Part shown: piece after piece, positions 54,186 through 63,708 of the stretch
Layout: each line of letters starts with the position of its first letter
Position numbering within the stretch: position 1 is the stretch's first letter
NCBI RefSeq assembly: GCF_002760655.1
Contig: NZ_PDOC01000019.1
Coordinates: 1 to 64,000, forward strand
DNA: 64,000 nt
Direction of reading: 5' to 3'
Source: Massilia eurypsychrophila
GTDB lineage: Bacteria; Pseudomonadota; Gammaproteobacteria; Burkholderiales; Burkholderiaceae_D
Translations under genes and position numbers: made by a program
The notes under the pieces: generated by a model
Databases searched by the model: none
Told to the model about the DNA's origin: nothing
What the model saw: only the letters and a program-made list of their open reading frames with translations

Positions 54186-55415
54186 ATGGACTTGGTCTAC
54201 AAGAATGAAAAAACGCTTTTCGGCATCATGCTGGTGCTATCGGTGCTGTTGTGGATCGTGCTGGTGGTCGGCACGCTTGGCCTGGCGCTGGTGTACGCGG
54301 CACTGTTGTTCCTCATCTACTGCTTCGCCCAGTCGGCACTGATATCGCACATCAAGGGCAACGGTGTGCAGATCACCGCGCAGCAGTGTCCCGACCTGCA
54401 CCGGCAGATCGCCGCCTGCTGCGAAAAGCTCGGACAAAACGAGCAGCCCGACGCCTACCTGATGCAGATGGGCGGCGCCTTCAACGCCTTCGCCACGCGT
54501 TTCTTCGGCCGCGATTTCCTGGTGCTGTACTCCGACGTCGTCGACGCCCTCGAAGACAATCCGGACGCGCTCAATTTCTACATCGGCCACGAGATTGGCC
54601 ACATCAAGCGCCGCCATCTCAAATGGGCGACCGTGCTGCTGCCGGCGTCGATCCTGCCGCTGATCGGCGCGGCCTATTCGCGCGCCCGCGAATACACCTG
54701 CGACCGGCATGGCATGGCCGCGTGTGACCATCCGCTCAACGCCGAATTCGGCATCGCGGCGCTGGCGGCCGGCGGCAAGCGCTGGCGCACGATGAGCAAG
54801 AGCGAATACATTGGCCAGAGCCGCCATACCGACAGCTTCTGGATGTCGTTTCACGAACTGGTGGGCGACTACCCGTGGCTGGTCAAGCGCATGGGCGCCG
54901 TGCGGGCGCTGGCGCAGGGACAGGAGCCAAGCCAGCCACGGCGTCATCCGATGGCGATGGTGCTGGCGCTGTTCGTGCCGCGCCTTGGCGTCGGCGGGGG
55001 CGGCGGATTGATCCTGACGATAGCGGTCATTGGCATATTGGCGGCGGTCGGCATACCGGCCTACCAGGACTACGTCAAGAAGAGCCAGGTCGCCGCGGCC
55101 TATCAGGGCGGTCGCCAGGCTACCGCCGCGGTGGAAAAGTACTTCTATGCGAACGACAAGGTGCCGGCCACGCTGGAGGCGGCCGGCACCTCCGCGCAGC
55201 CGGCCGGTAACGCATCGATTGAACTGATCCAGCTGAACCCGGAGAATGCGGTGATCCGCGTGCTCACCCGCACGACGACCGTGCACGGCCAGGGTGTGCT
55301 GGTGTTCGCGCCATCGCTCAATGCGAACAAGCGGATCGCATGGAAGTGCGGCGCCGAAGACATCGACACCAGGTTGCTGCCGCCGCAGTGCCGCCAGATC
55401 GGCGACGGCCAGTAA
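54186..55415 (+). CDS. M48-type metalloprotease fused to a type IV pilin-like domain
   Basis: A 409-residue two-part protein. Residues 10-50 hold two hydrophobic spans. The M48 peptidase domain follows with YIGHEIGHIKRRH (zinc His135 and His139, catalytic Glu136) and a likely third ligand in ARGEYTCDRHG-like ARE(Y)TCDRHG. From about residue 273 comes LILTIAVIGILAAVGIPAYQ then DYVKKSQVAAAY, which is the N-terminal helix of a type IV pilin without the G-F-T-L-I-E leader, followed by a beta-rich pilin-head-like part ending in paired cysteines (KCGAEDID, PPQCRQ). Without a prepilin cleavage site it probably does not enter a pilus. The helix may be a membrane anchor borrowed from pilins. Confidence 0.85.
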   Translation: MDLVYKNEKTLFGIMLVLSVLLWIVLVVGTLGLALVYAALLFLIYCFAQSALISHIKGNGVQITAQQCPDLHRQIAACCEKLGQNEQPDAYLMQMGGAFNAFATRFFGRDFLVLYSDVVDALEDNPDALNFYIGHEIGHIKRRHLKWATVLLPASILPLIGAAYSRAREYTCDRHGMAACDHPLNAEFGIAALAAGGKRWRTMSKSEYIGQSRHTDSFWMSFHELVGDYPWLVKRMGAVRALAQGQEPSQPRRHPMAMVLALFVPRLGVGGGGGLILTIAVIGILAAVGIPAYQDYVKKSQVAAAYQGGRQATAAVEKYFYANDKVPATLEAAGTSAQPAGNASIELIQLNPENAVIRVLTRTTTVHGQGVLVFAPSLNANKRIAWKCGAEDIDTRLLPPQCRQIGDGQ

Positions 55416-55442
55416 GGCGCGGCTTGGCCAGCGGCGGCGGAC

Positions 55443-56228
55443 TTACCGCTGCTGGTCGTGCATCCATTCCTTCAGGCCGGTGACCCAGGCCTTGGCCGGC
55501 AGGTTCATGCCGCGCTTGATGGCGCCGGCGCGTTCGTACAGCACGCTGAAGTCGATCTGCGGCGCGTTCTTGAAGGCGACGACGACGATGTTCGCATCGT
55601 GCACCTCGGGCAGCCAGACCACCGCGTCGAACACCTGTTCCATCGCCTGCAGGTTCTTGTCGTAGTTGGCGAAGTCGCCGAACACGTTGGTGGTCATGAT
55701 GCCGTCGGCCGTCAGGCAGTCGTAGCAGCCCTGGTAGAACTCGGGCGTGTCGAGCACCGGGCCGCGCGCGTCCTCGTCGTACAGGTCGACCTGCAGCACG
55801 TCGACGCTGTTGCGGTTGGCCGGATCGAGCACGAAGTCGAGCGCGTTCATTTCAACCACCGACAGGCGCGCGTCGTCCGGCGGCAGCTCGAACAGCGCGC
55901 GGCAGATGGCGATCACGTTCGGATTGAGTTCGACCGCGGTGACGCGCGCGCCAGGCAGGCGGCGGTAGCAGAACTTGGTCAGCGCCGCGCTGCCAAGGCC
56001 GAGTTGGACGATGTGGCGCGGCTGCTCGCAAAACAACAGCCACAACATCATCATCTGGATGTATTCGAGTTCGATCGCATCGGGTTTGTCGAGCCGCATG
56101 GCGCCTTGCACCCATGAGGTGCCGAGGTGCAGGAAGCGCACGCCGCGAAACTCGGTGACGGTGGCGGGAGGATGGCCGGGCTGCTCGAAGCGGCCGCTGG
56201 CCTCTGGGTTGTTGCGGTTGGACGGCAT
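55443..56228 (-). CDS. Spermidine synthase-like protein
   Basis: A 261-residue cytoplasmic protein of the polyamine-synthase/methyltransferase fold. Motif I is HIVQLGLGSAALTKFCYRRL, then TAVELNPNVIAICRALFELP with the acidic residue that holds the propylamine donor, and DVLQVDLYDEDARGP in the position of the catalytic Asp loop (usually D-x-x-D). Many members of this family have unknown substrates and lack the full spermidine-synthase set, so the exact reaction is left open. It is on the opposite strand to the M48-pilin gene, which it approaches tail to tail. Confidence 0.85.
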   Translation of the reverse strand: MPSNRNNPEASGRFEQPGHPPATVTEFRGVRFLHLGTSWVQGAMRLDKPDAIELEYIQMMMLWLLFCEQPRHIVQLGLGSAALTKFCYRRLPGARVTAVELNPNVIAICRALFELPPDDARLSVVEMNALDFVLDPANRNSVDVLQVDLYDEDARGPVLDTPEFYQGCYDCLTADGIMTTNVFGDFANYDKNLQAMEQVFDAVVWLPEVHDANIVVVAFKNAPQIDFSVLYERAGAIKRGMNLPAKAWVTGLKEWMHDQQR

Positions 56229-56280
56229 GGGACGTTTGGATCGGCTGCGAAAACCGATCTTACCATCCCGGCCGCCCGTG

Positions 56281-56931
56281 TCAGGCGTACCAGGCCGCGA
56301 CGTACGTCGGCGTGGCGACGCCGCAATCGGGCTCCGGCACCGGCGCTTGCGGCGTCAATGCCATCGGCAGCACGCCGACCCAGGCTTCGATATGCATGTC
56401 GTCGGCGTCGTCATGCGGCCCGCCGGTGCGCGCCTTGCAGGACGCTTCGGTCAGCGCGATGCGCATTACCGTGGTGGCGGCGTACTCCTTGTCGCTGCCG
56501 GCGCGCACATCGGCCTGGCGGCCGGGCGCCACCTTGTCCATGAAGGCGGCCATCGAGGCGCGCTTGGCGGCGTCGCCATCGACCGCTTCGAACTGGCCAT
56601 ACATCACCGCGGAGCGGTAGTTCATCGAATGGTTGAAGGCGGAGCGCGCCATCACCAGGCCATCGAGGTGGGTGATGGTGACGCACGCCTGGGTGTCCTT
56701 CATCAGCAGTCTAGTCAGCCGCCCGCCATTCGAGCCGTGGATGTACAGGTGCTCGCCGTCGCGCCAGCAGGCGGTCGGAATGCAGTGGGTGCTGGCGCCG
56801 TCGTGGAAGGCGACATTGCACAGCCAGGCGGTGTCGATGATGGCGTGCAGCGTGGCGCTGTCGTAGTCGGCGTAGTTGGCATTGCGGCGCACGCGGGTGC
56901 GGTCGGTGGGGGCGGAAGGTGCGGTCGTCAT
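56281..56931 (-). CDS. Pyridoxamine 5'-phosphate oxidase-family flavoprotein
   Basis: A 216-residue split-barrel flavoprotein. Typical segments: AIIDTAWLCNVAFHDGAST, CIPTACWRDGEHLYIHGSNG, TITHLDGLVMARSAFNHSMN and YRSAVMYGQFEAV. Such proteins bind FMN or F420-like cofactors and reduce or oxidise small molecules; a specific substrate cannot be given. It lies 50 bases downstream of the spermidine-synthase-like gene start and upstream of the duplicated histidine-kinase segment at 57042. Confidence 0.87.
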   Translation of the reverse strand: MTTAPSAPTDRTRVRRNANYADYDSATLHAIIDTAWLCNVAFHDGASTHCIPTACWRDGEHLYIHGSNGGRLTRLLMKDTQACVTITHLDGLVMARSAFNHSMNYRSAVMYGQFEAVDGDAAKRASMAAFMDKVAPGRQADVRAGSDKEYAATTVMRIALTEASCKARTGGPHDDADDMHIEAWVGVLPMALTPQAPVPEPDCGVATPTYVAAWYA

Positions 56932-57015
56932 TGCAGTCCTGTCAAAAGAATCAGGCTCAAATATAGTCGAAAGATGGTTCCTTAATAAGGTCCACTTGGC
57001 CCGAAAATTATAGGG

Positions 57016-57041
57016 CCGCTGCCTGGGCAGTCAGGCAGCGG
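57016..57041 (-). terminator. Hairpin at the left boundary of the VgrG island
   Basis: CCGCTGCCTG (57016-57025) and CAGGCAGCGG (57032-57041) form a perfect 10-bp stem with loop GGCAGT. On the minus strand it is followed by CCCTATAATTTTC. It ends exactly where the similarity to the histidine kinase at the right edge begins (57042). Confidence 0.55.
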
Positions 57042-57165
57042 TGAACCCGATTCGTGTGCGTTCTTCAGCAGATCGAGGAGCGCCTGCTCCATCTGCGCCG
57101 GGTCGATCATCGCTGGCGGCGAGGCGTCTCGCCCGCAGGTCGGAAGGTCGCGTGTGACGACAGCT
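57042..57165 (-). pseudogene. Internal fragment of a sensor histidine kinase
   Basis: On the minus strand this encodes AMIDPAQMEQALLDLLKNAH then ESGSP, the N-box region of a HATPase_c domain. Thirty-eight of 41 bases (57041-57081) match 63960-64000, which belongs to the partial kinase gene at the right edge, in the same orientation. The fragment lacks the rest of the ATPase domain; in-frame sequence after ESGSP is unrelated. It is a direct partial duplication bounding the VgrG island. The remaining bases up to the VgrG start (57166-57370) hold no supported gene. Confidence 0.8.
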
Positions 57166-57370
57166 GGTCCACTACCTTGAGAAATATCAACCTCCATCGC
57201 TTGGTCTCGCGCAACAATTTCTTCTTGCATGCGATTAAATACAAACCTGATTTGCGTTTTGTCGCAGGTGGACCTGCGTAGTCCAATCTTTTGAACGGTG
57301 ACGGAATGCAACGTCGACTGGCTCACACCGGCCAGAAGGCGCTTCAGATAAGACTACTTGAGGACTCAAA

Positions 57371-60118
57371 ATGACTCGCGAACAAGTTTGGTCGGTGTTA
57401 GAGGCCTTGACCCAAGCGAACCGTCCCCTCCGTCTTCGAATTTCAACGGAAAATGGTGTTGCAGACAATCTTCTGATGGTGAAGCAAGTGAGCGGTATAG
57501 AGCAGATTTGCGGTGGTATTAATTATTGCTTGCTGTGCGTTTCCACCAAAGCGGGAATGCCGTTGAAACAGTTCAATGCTTCACCGGTCGAGCTGCAGTT
57601 CGTTACGGATTCCGGCAACCTGCGCTCCGTCTGCGGAATCGTCACTGAAGCGGTGGAAGGTGAAAGCGATGGCGGACTCGCCACGTATCAGCTGACGGTT
57701 CGAGACGGCCTGTCAATCATGGAGAAACGCGTGAATACACGCGTTTTCCGCAACGCTAGCGAAGTTGACATCACACGGACCATACTGGGTGAATGGCGGC
57801 ATGGAAATCCGATACTTGCGCGTGCGCTTCAATTCGAACTAGAAAGCTTGAAAACTTATCCGGCCCGCGAGTTCACCATGCAGTACAACGAATCAGATGC
57901 GGCATTTCTACAGCGGCTCTGGAAACGGCGTGGATTGTCTTGGTTCTTCAAACCAGGGAGTGCGAGCACTACTGGGAGAAGCGACCTGCCATGTCATGTT
58001 CTCGTCCTGTTCGATGATGTGAAATCGCTTTCGCAGAATGCTGCTGGGGAGGTGCGTTACCACCGCGACGATGGGACTGAGACCCGCGATAGCATAACGG
58101 CCTGGAATGCGGCGCGGACCCTCAGCCCCGGAAGAGTTAGCCGCCACAGCTGGGAGTACGCTCAGAGCCGTGCGTGGGAGATTGAGGAAGTTGGCCAAAA
58201 TAACCAAGGTCCGTTCGCGAATCGGTTTGCCGCCAGCCTAGACGATTATCTGATTGACGTTCCCCACGCGGGTGCAGACAACGATGACTACAGAAGCCTT
58301 TGTGCAGTTCGGATGCAACGGCATGAGTTCGCGTCCAAATCGTTTCATGGTGAAAGCGCGGTGCGCGATTTATGCGTCGGGCAATGGATAAGTGTAACGG
58401 GCCATGCTGAGATTGACACCCATCCGGCAGAGCAGCGAGAGTTTGTGATTACCGAGTTGCGTGTTGAAGCAGAAAATAATTTGCCTAAGGCGCTCAACGA
58501 TCGGACGCGTCGCCTGTTTGCACGGAACCATTGGAGGGGCGACAGCGACGGCTCGGTGATGATCCAAGCTACTTCAGAAAATGGCGCGCGCTACGCCAAT
58601 CGCTTCAGCTGCGTGCGGCGCGGGATTGCTATCGTGCCGGCCTATGATCCGCGCGTCGATTTACCGCGCACGGAGGCTCAGAGCGTGCTTGTAGTCGGAC
58701 CGGTTGGCGAGGAGGTGTACTGTGACGAACACGGAAGGGTGAAAATTCGCTTCCCCGGTTGCCGGCAAACTGACCACGAACATGCTCACGGAGTGGGAGC
58801 ATCCGGCTATGAGGGAGACTCGGCCTGGGTCCGTGTTGCGAGCTCTTCGGCCGGTGATCGTTGGGGTGCGATCTCTTTGCCCAGAGCAGGAGAGGAATGC
58901 ATCGTCACCTTTATCGGGGGGGATCCGGATAAACCTGTTATAACCGCCCGAGTCCACGGTGGGATGGCTCCCCCTCCAACTTTCAGCCACACTGGCCGCC
59001 TCCCGGGCAACCGTTTCCTCTCTGGGATTAAGAGCAAGGAGGTGAATGGGCGGCGGTCCAATCAATTGCGACTGGATGATACCCCCGGGCAGATCAGTGC
59101 GCAGCTGGCCAGTGACCACGGGGCTAGTCAACTAAATTTAGGCCTTTTGACCCATCCGCGCACGGAAGGACGTGGCGAGATACGGGGTACAGGCGCCGAA
59201 TTGCGTAGCGATGGTTCAGTCGCAGTGCGTGGCGCGCAAGGCGTCTATATCAGTGCGGATGCACGTTTGCGAGCGGCCGGCCGCCAGCTTGAACACGACG
59301 GTTTAACCGGTCTTGCAGCGGCACTCGAAATCGTTCAGCACCAACTTTCCGAATTGGCAAAAACGCACCACGCTGACGCCACCGACAGCAAGCCACTGAC
59401 GCAGTTGGCGGCCTATCTCAATAAATGGGATAGCACCGATGATGGAGCTAGCAAGCCGGACAGTGCAGCCGGCGAACCCATTGTCGCGATCGACGCACCG
59501 GCTGGCATGCTCCTAGGCAGTAGCGCGAACATAGCGATCGGAGCTCAGACTCATGTTGACGTTTTGAGCGTAGGAAATACCCAAGTGTCGGCGGGCAGAA
59601 AATTGTTGATGCGTGCAACAGAGCGAATTTGCTTATTTGCTCATATGCTAGGGATAAGGATAACTGCCGCCGCCGGCAAGATTGAAATTCAAGCCCATCA
59701 AGACAGTATCGAACTGACTTCTGCAAAGCGCATCGTTCTGTCTGCGGCGGAGGAAATTGTAATTCAGGCTCCCAAAGTGACAGTGATCACGCAAGGCGCT
59801 CAAGCGGCATACGGGGGGGGCGCAATCACATATTTTCTTACTGGTGAATACGCCATCAATTCTTCCACCTTTGCGCATAAGGGGGTGAAGGATGGCGCCG
59901 TGGCTGACCTTAGCCTTCCGAAGAGCGAAGTTGCTTATGACCAGAGGGTGCGCTTAACGGACCTGAACACCGGCGAAGCGCTCGTGAGTCGCCGTTTCCG
60001 AGTGAAATTAGAGGATGGGCAGAAAATTGAAGGCACGACGGACGCGCAGGGGCTCACGCAGATCCTCAAATCCTCGATTCCGTTCAGTAGCTTTACGATC
60101 GAAGCGCTGGATGACTGA
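57371..60118 (+). CDS. vgrG: Type VI secretion spike protein VgrG with C-terminal extension
   Basis: A 915-residue VgrG. The gp27-like N-terminal part (about 15-400) has the family segments CLLCVSTKAGMPLKQF and TMQYNESDAAFLQRLWKRRG followed by LSWFF. The gp5-like OB-fold has VYCDEHGRVKIRFPG, AWVRVASSSAGDRWGAISLP and RAGEECIVTFIGGDPDKP. A DUF2345 beta-helix tip follows (TPGQISAQLASDHGASQLNL; GVYISADARLRAAG; AQTHVDVLSVG). The last 90 residues (SEVAYDQRVRLTDLNTGEAL to SFTIEALDD) look like a transthyretin-type beta domain, a known docking site for lipase effectors. It is the first gene of an AT-richer orphan T6SS island; no sheath, baseplate or membrane-complex genes are in the window. Confidence 0.95.
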   Translation: MTREQVWSVLEALTQANRPLRLRISTENGVADNLLMVKQVSGIEQICGGINYCLLCVSTKAGMPLKQFNASPVELQFVTDSGNLRSVCGIVTEAVEGESDGGLATYQLTVRDGLSIMEKRVNTRVFRNASEVDITRTILGEWRHGNPILARALQFELESLKTYPAREFTMQYNESDAAFLQRLWKRRGLSWFFKPGSASTTGRSDLPCHVLVLFDDVKSLSQNAAGEVRYHRDDGTETRDSITAWNAARTLSPGRVSRHSWEYAQSRAWEIEEVGQNNQGPFANRFAASLDDYLIDVPHAGADNDDYRSLCAVRMQRHEFASKSFHGESAVRDLCVGQWISVTGHAEIDTHPAEQREFVITELRVEAENNLPKALNDRTRRLFARNHWRGDSDGSVMIQATSENGARYANRFSCVRRGIAIVPAYDPRVDLPRTEAQSVLVVGPVGEEVYCDEHGRVKIRFPGCRQTDHEHAHGVGASGYEGDSAWVRVASSSAGDRWGAISLPRAGEECIVTFIGGDPDKPVITARVHGGMAPPPTFSHTGRLPGNRFLSGIKSKEVNGRRSNQLRLDDTPGQISAQLASDHGASQLNLGLLTHPRTEGRGEIRGTGAELRSDGSVAVRGAQGVYISADARLRAAGRQLEHDGLTGLAAALEIVQHQLSELAKTHHADATDSKPLTQLAAYLNKWDSTDDGASKPDSAAGEPIVAIDAPAGMLLGSSANIAIGAQTHVDVLSVGNTQVSAGRKLLMRATERICLFAHMLGIRITAAAGKIEIQAHQDSIELTSAKRIVLSAAEEIVIQAPKVTVITQGAQAAYGGGAITYFLTGEYAINSSTFAHKGVKDGAVADLSLPKSEVAYDQRVRLTDLNTGEALVSRRFRVKLEDGQKIEGTTDAQGLTQILKSSIPFSSFTIEALDD

Positions 60119-60120
60119 CT

Positions 60121-61906
60121 GTGGTTGTAGCGACCATAATTGAAAAAATACCTATGGAAAAAAACCCTCCGCGATTGCCCGGTTATCAATTGCCTACGAA
60201 GCCGCATCTGTCACGCGGCCGGGAAACACATGGCTTTCTGACACCCGCGCAAGATCTAATGCCACAGGTGATCAGCATTCCACCACGCCGTGTTTTGCCA
60301 ATTATTTTTCTACCCGGAATTATGGGGTCGAACTTGCGAATGAGCGCGGCACGGCAGGTGGCGTTGGAGAAGACAAACAACATCGCCTGGCGTCCGGAAA
60401 ACAAGACGGCGTCAATAGCGCTCGCGAATGCTTCCCCGAGACAACGGCAAATTCAGCTGGACGCTGCACAAACCGAGGTAGATACGTACGAGCCCGCGCG
60501 GCAGTCGACGGGTGATGCCAACGAATCGTCCGACCACCGGCACTCGGCCGTGACAGTTAGCGTCCGCTATCCGGTTAGTGTGGGAATCGATATGCCGTTG
60601 CTTATGGATGACCCTAAGTCGATGCCATTTGCGAAGACTAAAGAACAAAAGGCAAGAGAGAGAGGCTGGGGCGAGGTTTTTTTCGGCAGCTACAGCGAAC
60701 TGTTGGAGACGTGTGAGCTGAGACTCAATACCGCCTTTCGGCGCGGCAAAATGGATAGCTGGTGGCGTGGGATTATCGGTGTCGCCCCAGAAGAATGGCA
60801 AGCGAGCCCCCAGCCACGGTTGATTCCACTAGAGGAGCCAGCTCTTAAAAATGCGCTCAAGGACTGTTGGTTTCCCGTGCATGCGATGGGTTATAACTGG
60901 CTCGAGTCTAATCGGAAATCCGGCATAGTGACAGCGAAGCGAATAAGCGCTTTGATCGAAAAATACAAAGCGGAAGGATTTCAGTGTGAAAAAGTAATCG
61001 TGGTTACACATTCGATGGGGGGGGTTGGTAGGCCGTGCCTTGATTCACCCCGAAATGGGTAGTCTTGGTGAAACGGTGCTCGGAATAGTGCACGGCGTTA
61101 TGCCGGCGGTCGGAGCGGCAGCGGCTTACAAACGGATCCGGTGCGGGTTCGAAGACCCTGGCGTCGTTAGTATGTCGCCGATGGTTAGTGTAACTGCCAA
61201 GGTGCTCGGCAATTTTGGGCGGGAGGTCACAGCGGTTTTGGCCAACGCGCCAGGAGGTCTTGAGCTGCTTCCGAGTCAGGCCTATGGGAACGGATGGTTG
61301 CAAATCAGACAGAACGGTCAAACCGTGCGGAGCCTGCCGCAGCGTGGCGATCCATATGACGAAATTTATAAACTGCGTGGAAAGTGGTACGGTTTGCTGC
61401 GTGAGGAGTGGATCAACCCGGCGCGCCAGCCACAATCAGGCTTCAATCGCACTGCGAGAATGCTTGACGAAGCCAAGATTTTTCATAAGGAAATTTCGTC
61501 CACGTACCACGCTCAGAGCGACGCTCATTATGGCGCTGATGCAAAGCATGCAGCGTGGCATAACGTGGTTTGGGACCTTGGTGGCCGTTCAGATAATTTA
61601 AGCATAGACCACTTTCTGATCCGCACGGACGACGAGCAAGGAAATTTGGTATTAGGGCCCCCTCCAAGCCTCTTGAATAAAGCTCTCGGCCCGGATGTAC
61701 CCGCGGTTTTGGAGCCCGCCAGGGAACCCGGCGATCAAACTGTCCCTTTACACTCGGCTGAGCATCAGCTTCACAGCGGAAAATTTAAAGGTGTTTTTCG
61801 CCAGACGGGTTACGAGCACCAAGCCAGTTATAAGGACGAAAGCGCACTTCGTTCTACCCTCTACAGCCTGGTTTGCATTGCGCAGTCGATGAAGTGGAAA
61901 GAATGA
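60121..61906 (+). pseudogene. Type VI lipase effector (Tle-type), frameshifted at a G8 tract
   Basis: Joined across one frameshift it encodes an approximately 590-residue alpha/beta-hydrolase with IFLPGIMGSNLRMS near the start, as in LCAT/PGAP1-like lipases. The nucleophile elbow is THSMGG, interrupted right after Met-Gly-Gly: the first frame continues to a stop at 61062, while the second frame resumes with LVGRALIHPEMG, restoring the elbow THSMGGLVGRAL. A candidate acid is Asp in EPGDQTVPLHS, and His may be in GYEHQASYKD. Removal of one G from the run at 61017-61024 restores the frame. It starts with a GTG 2 bases after vgrG (or the ATG at 60154) and overlaps the immunity gene by 4 bases. 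Tle effectors attack phospholipids of rival cells. Confidence 0.85.
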
Positions 61907-63332
61907 TGTATTCATATCTATATTTCTGGCGTACATCGGCCAATCTTGTCTTAACGGTATCCGTCGCATTTTTCGTAAGCGGTTGCGACCGCGAACAAGC
62001 ACCCGTCCAGAGGCCCACAATGAACCTGCTATCGCAACGTCTAGCACTAATATTCGCGAAAACAAAGGTTGTCTGCTTTAGTCAGTTTGTGGTTGAGGTT
62101 CCCGTTACGGCAACGGTCATTTACGGACCGACAACAGTGGAGTGGCCCATCCATCGTTATTTTGCGCAGGGGAATAGGGCGGCCGATCGAGTGTCGCTGC
62201 TATTGCAAGAGGTCGAAAAAGAACGAATGTTTCTGGCTAAGAGACATCTTGCGGAGTTGCACCGGTTTGGGAGCGTTATTGATGGGGCCGTACCGGACAA
62301 AAACTCATTTTTGGTTCCAAGGATCAGATCAGCTACACGATTGATTCAGTGATTCCTGTAGGCGAGGAGTTGTTCGTCCAGCGTGCGGAAAGCGTGCCAC
62401 CTGAAAAGGAGATTGAACAAGTCGCACTGTTAAACGCTGTAGCGAAAAATTTGCAACTGCGCGGAGATGAAGAAATTCCCGCGGAGAGTGGTGCTTGTAT
62501 CGACGGAGGCCTGATAAAACGGCAAGCTGAATACGAAAGCGTTGCGGTAGGAATTCGATTTAAGGAGTTCCCGGACGTCCATTTTTCTATAGATACCCTT
62601 AAAAGGGACACCTCAGTGGACTCTGACGCACTTGAGCCTCGGTTGAAACAGGCGGAACAGGACGCGTCGCGCGAAGGAAACGGCCACATATTTGCGCAGA
62701 TTAAAACGCTACGGCGCGGGAACCGTGAGTTTAACAATTGGAAAGGGTTCGAAATTCTCGCGCGGAAACCTGCTCATGAGGCAGACACAGAAGCTCATGA
62801 GTTTTTGTTTGTCAGCTTGGCCGTCCCGAACGATCCGCTGCGGCCCATGATGGAACTCCAGTTGAGTACTGGAGTGGCGGGTAATGCGAAAGCCAGCGTT
62901 AGGCCTAGCATTACAGATGAGGAAGCCGTGGCCTTATGGGACAAGCTAACTAACTCGATACGCGTTCGGCCGACGGGAAGATCGGAGAAAAATTCAGATG
63001 ATTCGCCTATGGTTCCACTCAGCACATTCATTGAAAGCGGCGAAAAATGTCCACAGACAGGGTGGTGGCAATGCAGCGATGTTGGCGAAATTGCGGGCGG
63101 ACGGCGCCGCCATTTTATGGCGGGCGAACACATGGCCGACGCGGTGCTATTAGGAAGGCCGAGCATTTTGCAAAAGTTGATGGGAACCCGTCCAACAAGT
63201 CTGATACCCACGGTTTGGGAGTTGGTGAGTTACGGGCAAACAGCAGTAGTTGCCAGTAGCGCGACGTTGACAAGCCCATCAACAAGTCTTAGTAGTACTG
63301 ACCAAAGTTCCTCGGATTCCGGTAGCGTTTAG
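61903..63332 (+). pseudogene. Tli4-type immunity lipoprotein, frameshifted at an A5 tract
   Basis: Joined across one frameshift this is an approximately 475-residue lipoprotein. The N-terminus has a hydrophobic stretch ending in a lipobox-like VSGC (SVAFFVSGCDRE). The first frame carries KTKVVCFSQFVVEVPVTATV then IYGPTTVEWPIHRY, typical of the Tli4 family N-terminal part. The second carries SYTIDSVIPVGEELFVQ, ESGACIDGGLIKRQ, GIRFKEFPDVHFSI, WKGFEILARKP and SITDEEAVALWDKLTNSIRV, the Tli4 C-terminal part. The break is at AAAAA (62299-62303); one extra A gives DKKLIFGSKDQ. Periplasmic membrane anchoring fits protection against a phospholipase effector. The ATGATG start overlaps the effector stop (ATGA). 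Confidence 0.85.
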
Positions 63333-63418
63333 TCGATTCCTCCGATGGCGCAGTCCGCTAGTGCTAGCACTGGCACCAGCCCCTTCCAGTACAGTACTAA
63401 CCTCATAAGGACGGCGCG

Positions 63419-63679
63419 ATGCCAAATGTCATCCGGCTTAATGACCCTACCAGCCACGGCGGCAAAGTCGTAAATGTCACCGCTAGTCACTATATCATTG
63501 ACGGAGCAGCTGTCGCGTGTGTGGGCGATCAATGTACATGTCCAGTGCATGGACCGGGGGTAATTGTTGAGGGTGATCCGAAGCACATCGTTGGCGGTCG
63601 CGCTGTCGCCTTCAATGGGCACAAGACCAGTTGCGGCGCTACCTTGATGAATACTACGCTCGCGTACCGCCAAGAATAG
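63419..63679 (+). CDS. PAAR-domain spike tip protein
   Basis: An 86-residue PAAR protein: MPNVIRLNDPTSHGGKVV, GDQCTCPVHGPG, IVGGRAVAFNGHKTSCGATL. The three-fold P-A-A-R-like repeats with Cys/His metal ligands (CTCPVH, GHKTSCG) build the sharp zinc-bound tip that caps VgrG trimers. No C-terminal effector fusion is present. AAGGA 7-11 bases before the ATG is the ribosome site. It is the last gene of the island and stands 86 bases after the immunity gene. Confidence 0.93.
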   Translation: MPNVIRLNDPTSHGGKVVNVTASHYIIDGAAVACVGDQCTCPVHGPGVIVEGDPKHIVGGRAVAFNGHKTSCGATLMNTTLAYRQE

Positions 63680-63708
63680 CTAAATTTTAGAAATACGGAG
63701 CGAGTATC

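Noticed and set aside
57166-57370. Possible small gene before vgrG on the minus strand continuing the kinase fragment
   Set aside because: The upstream part of the frame is Arg/Thr/Gln-rich with no family features; only the N-box part is recognisable.
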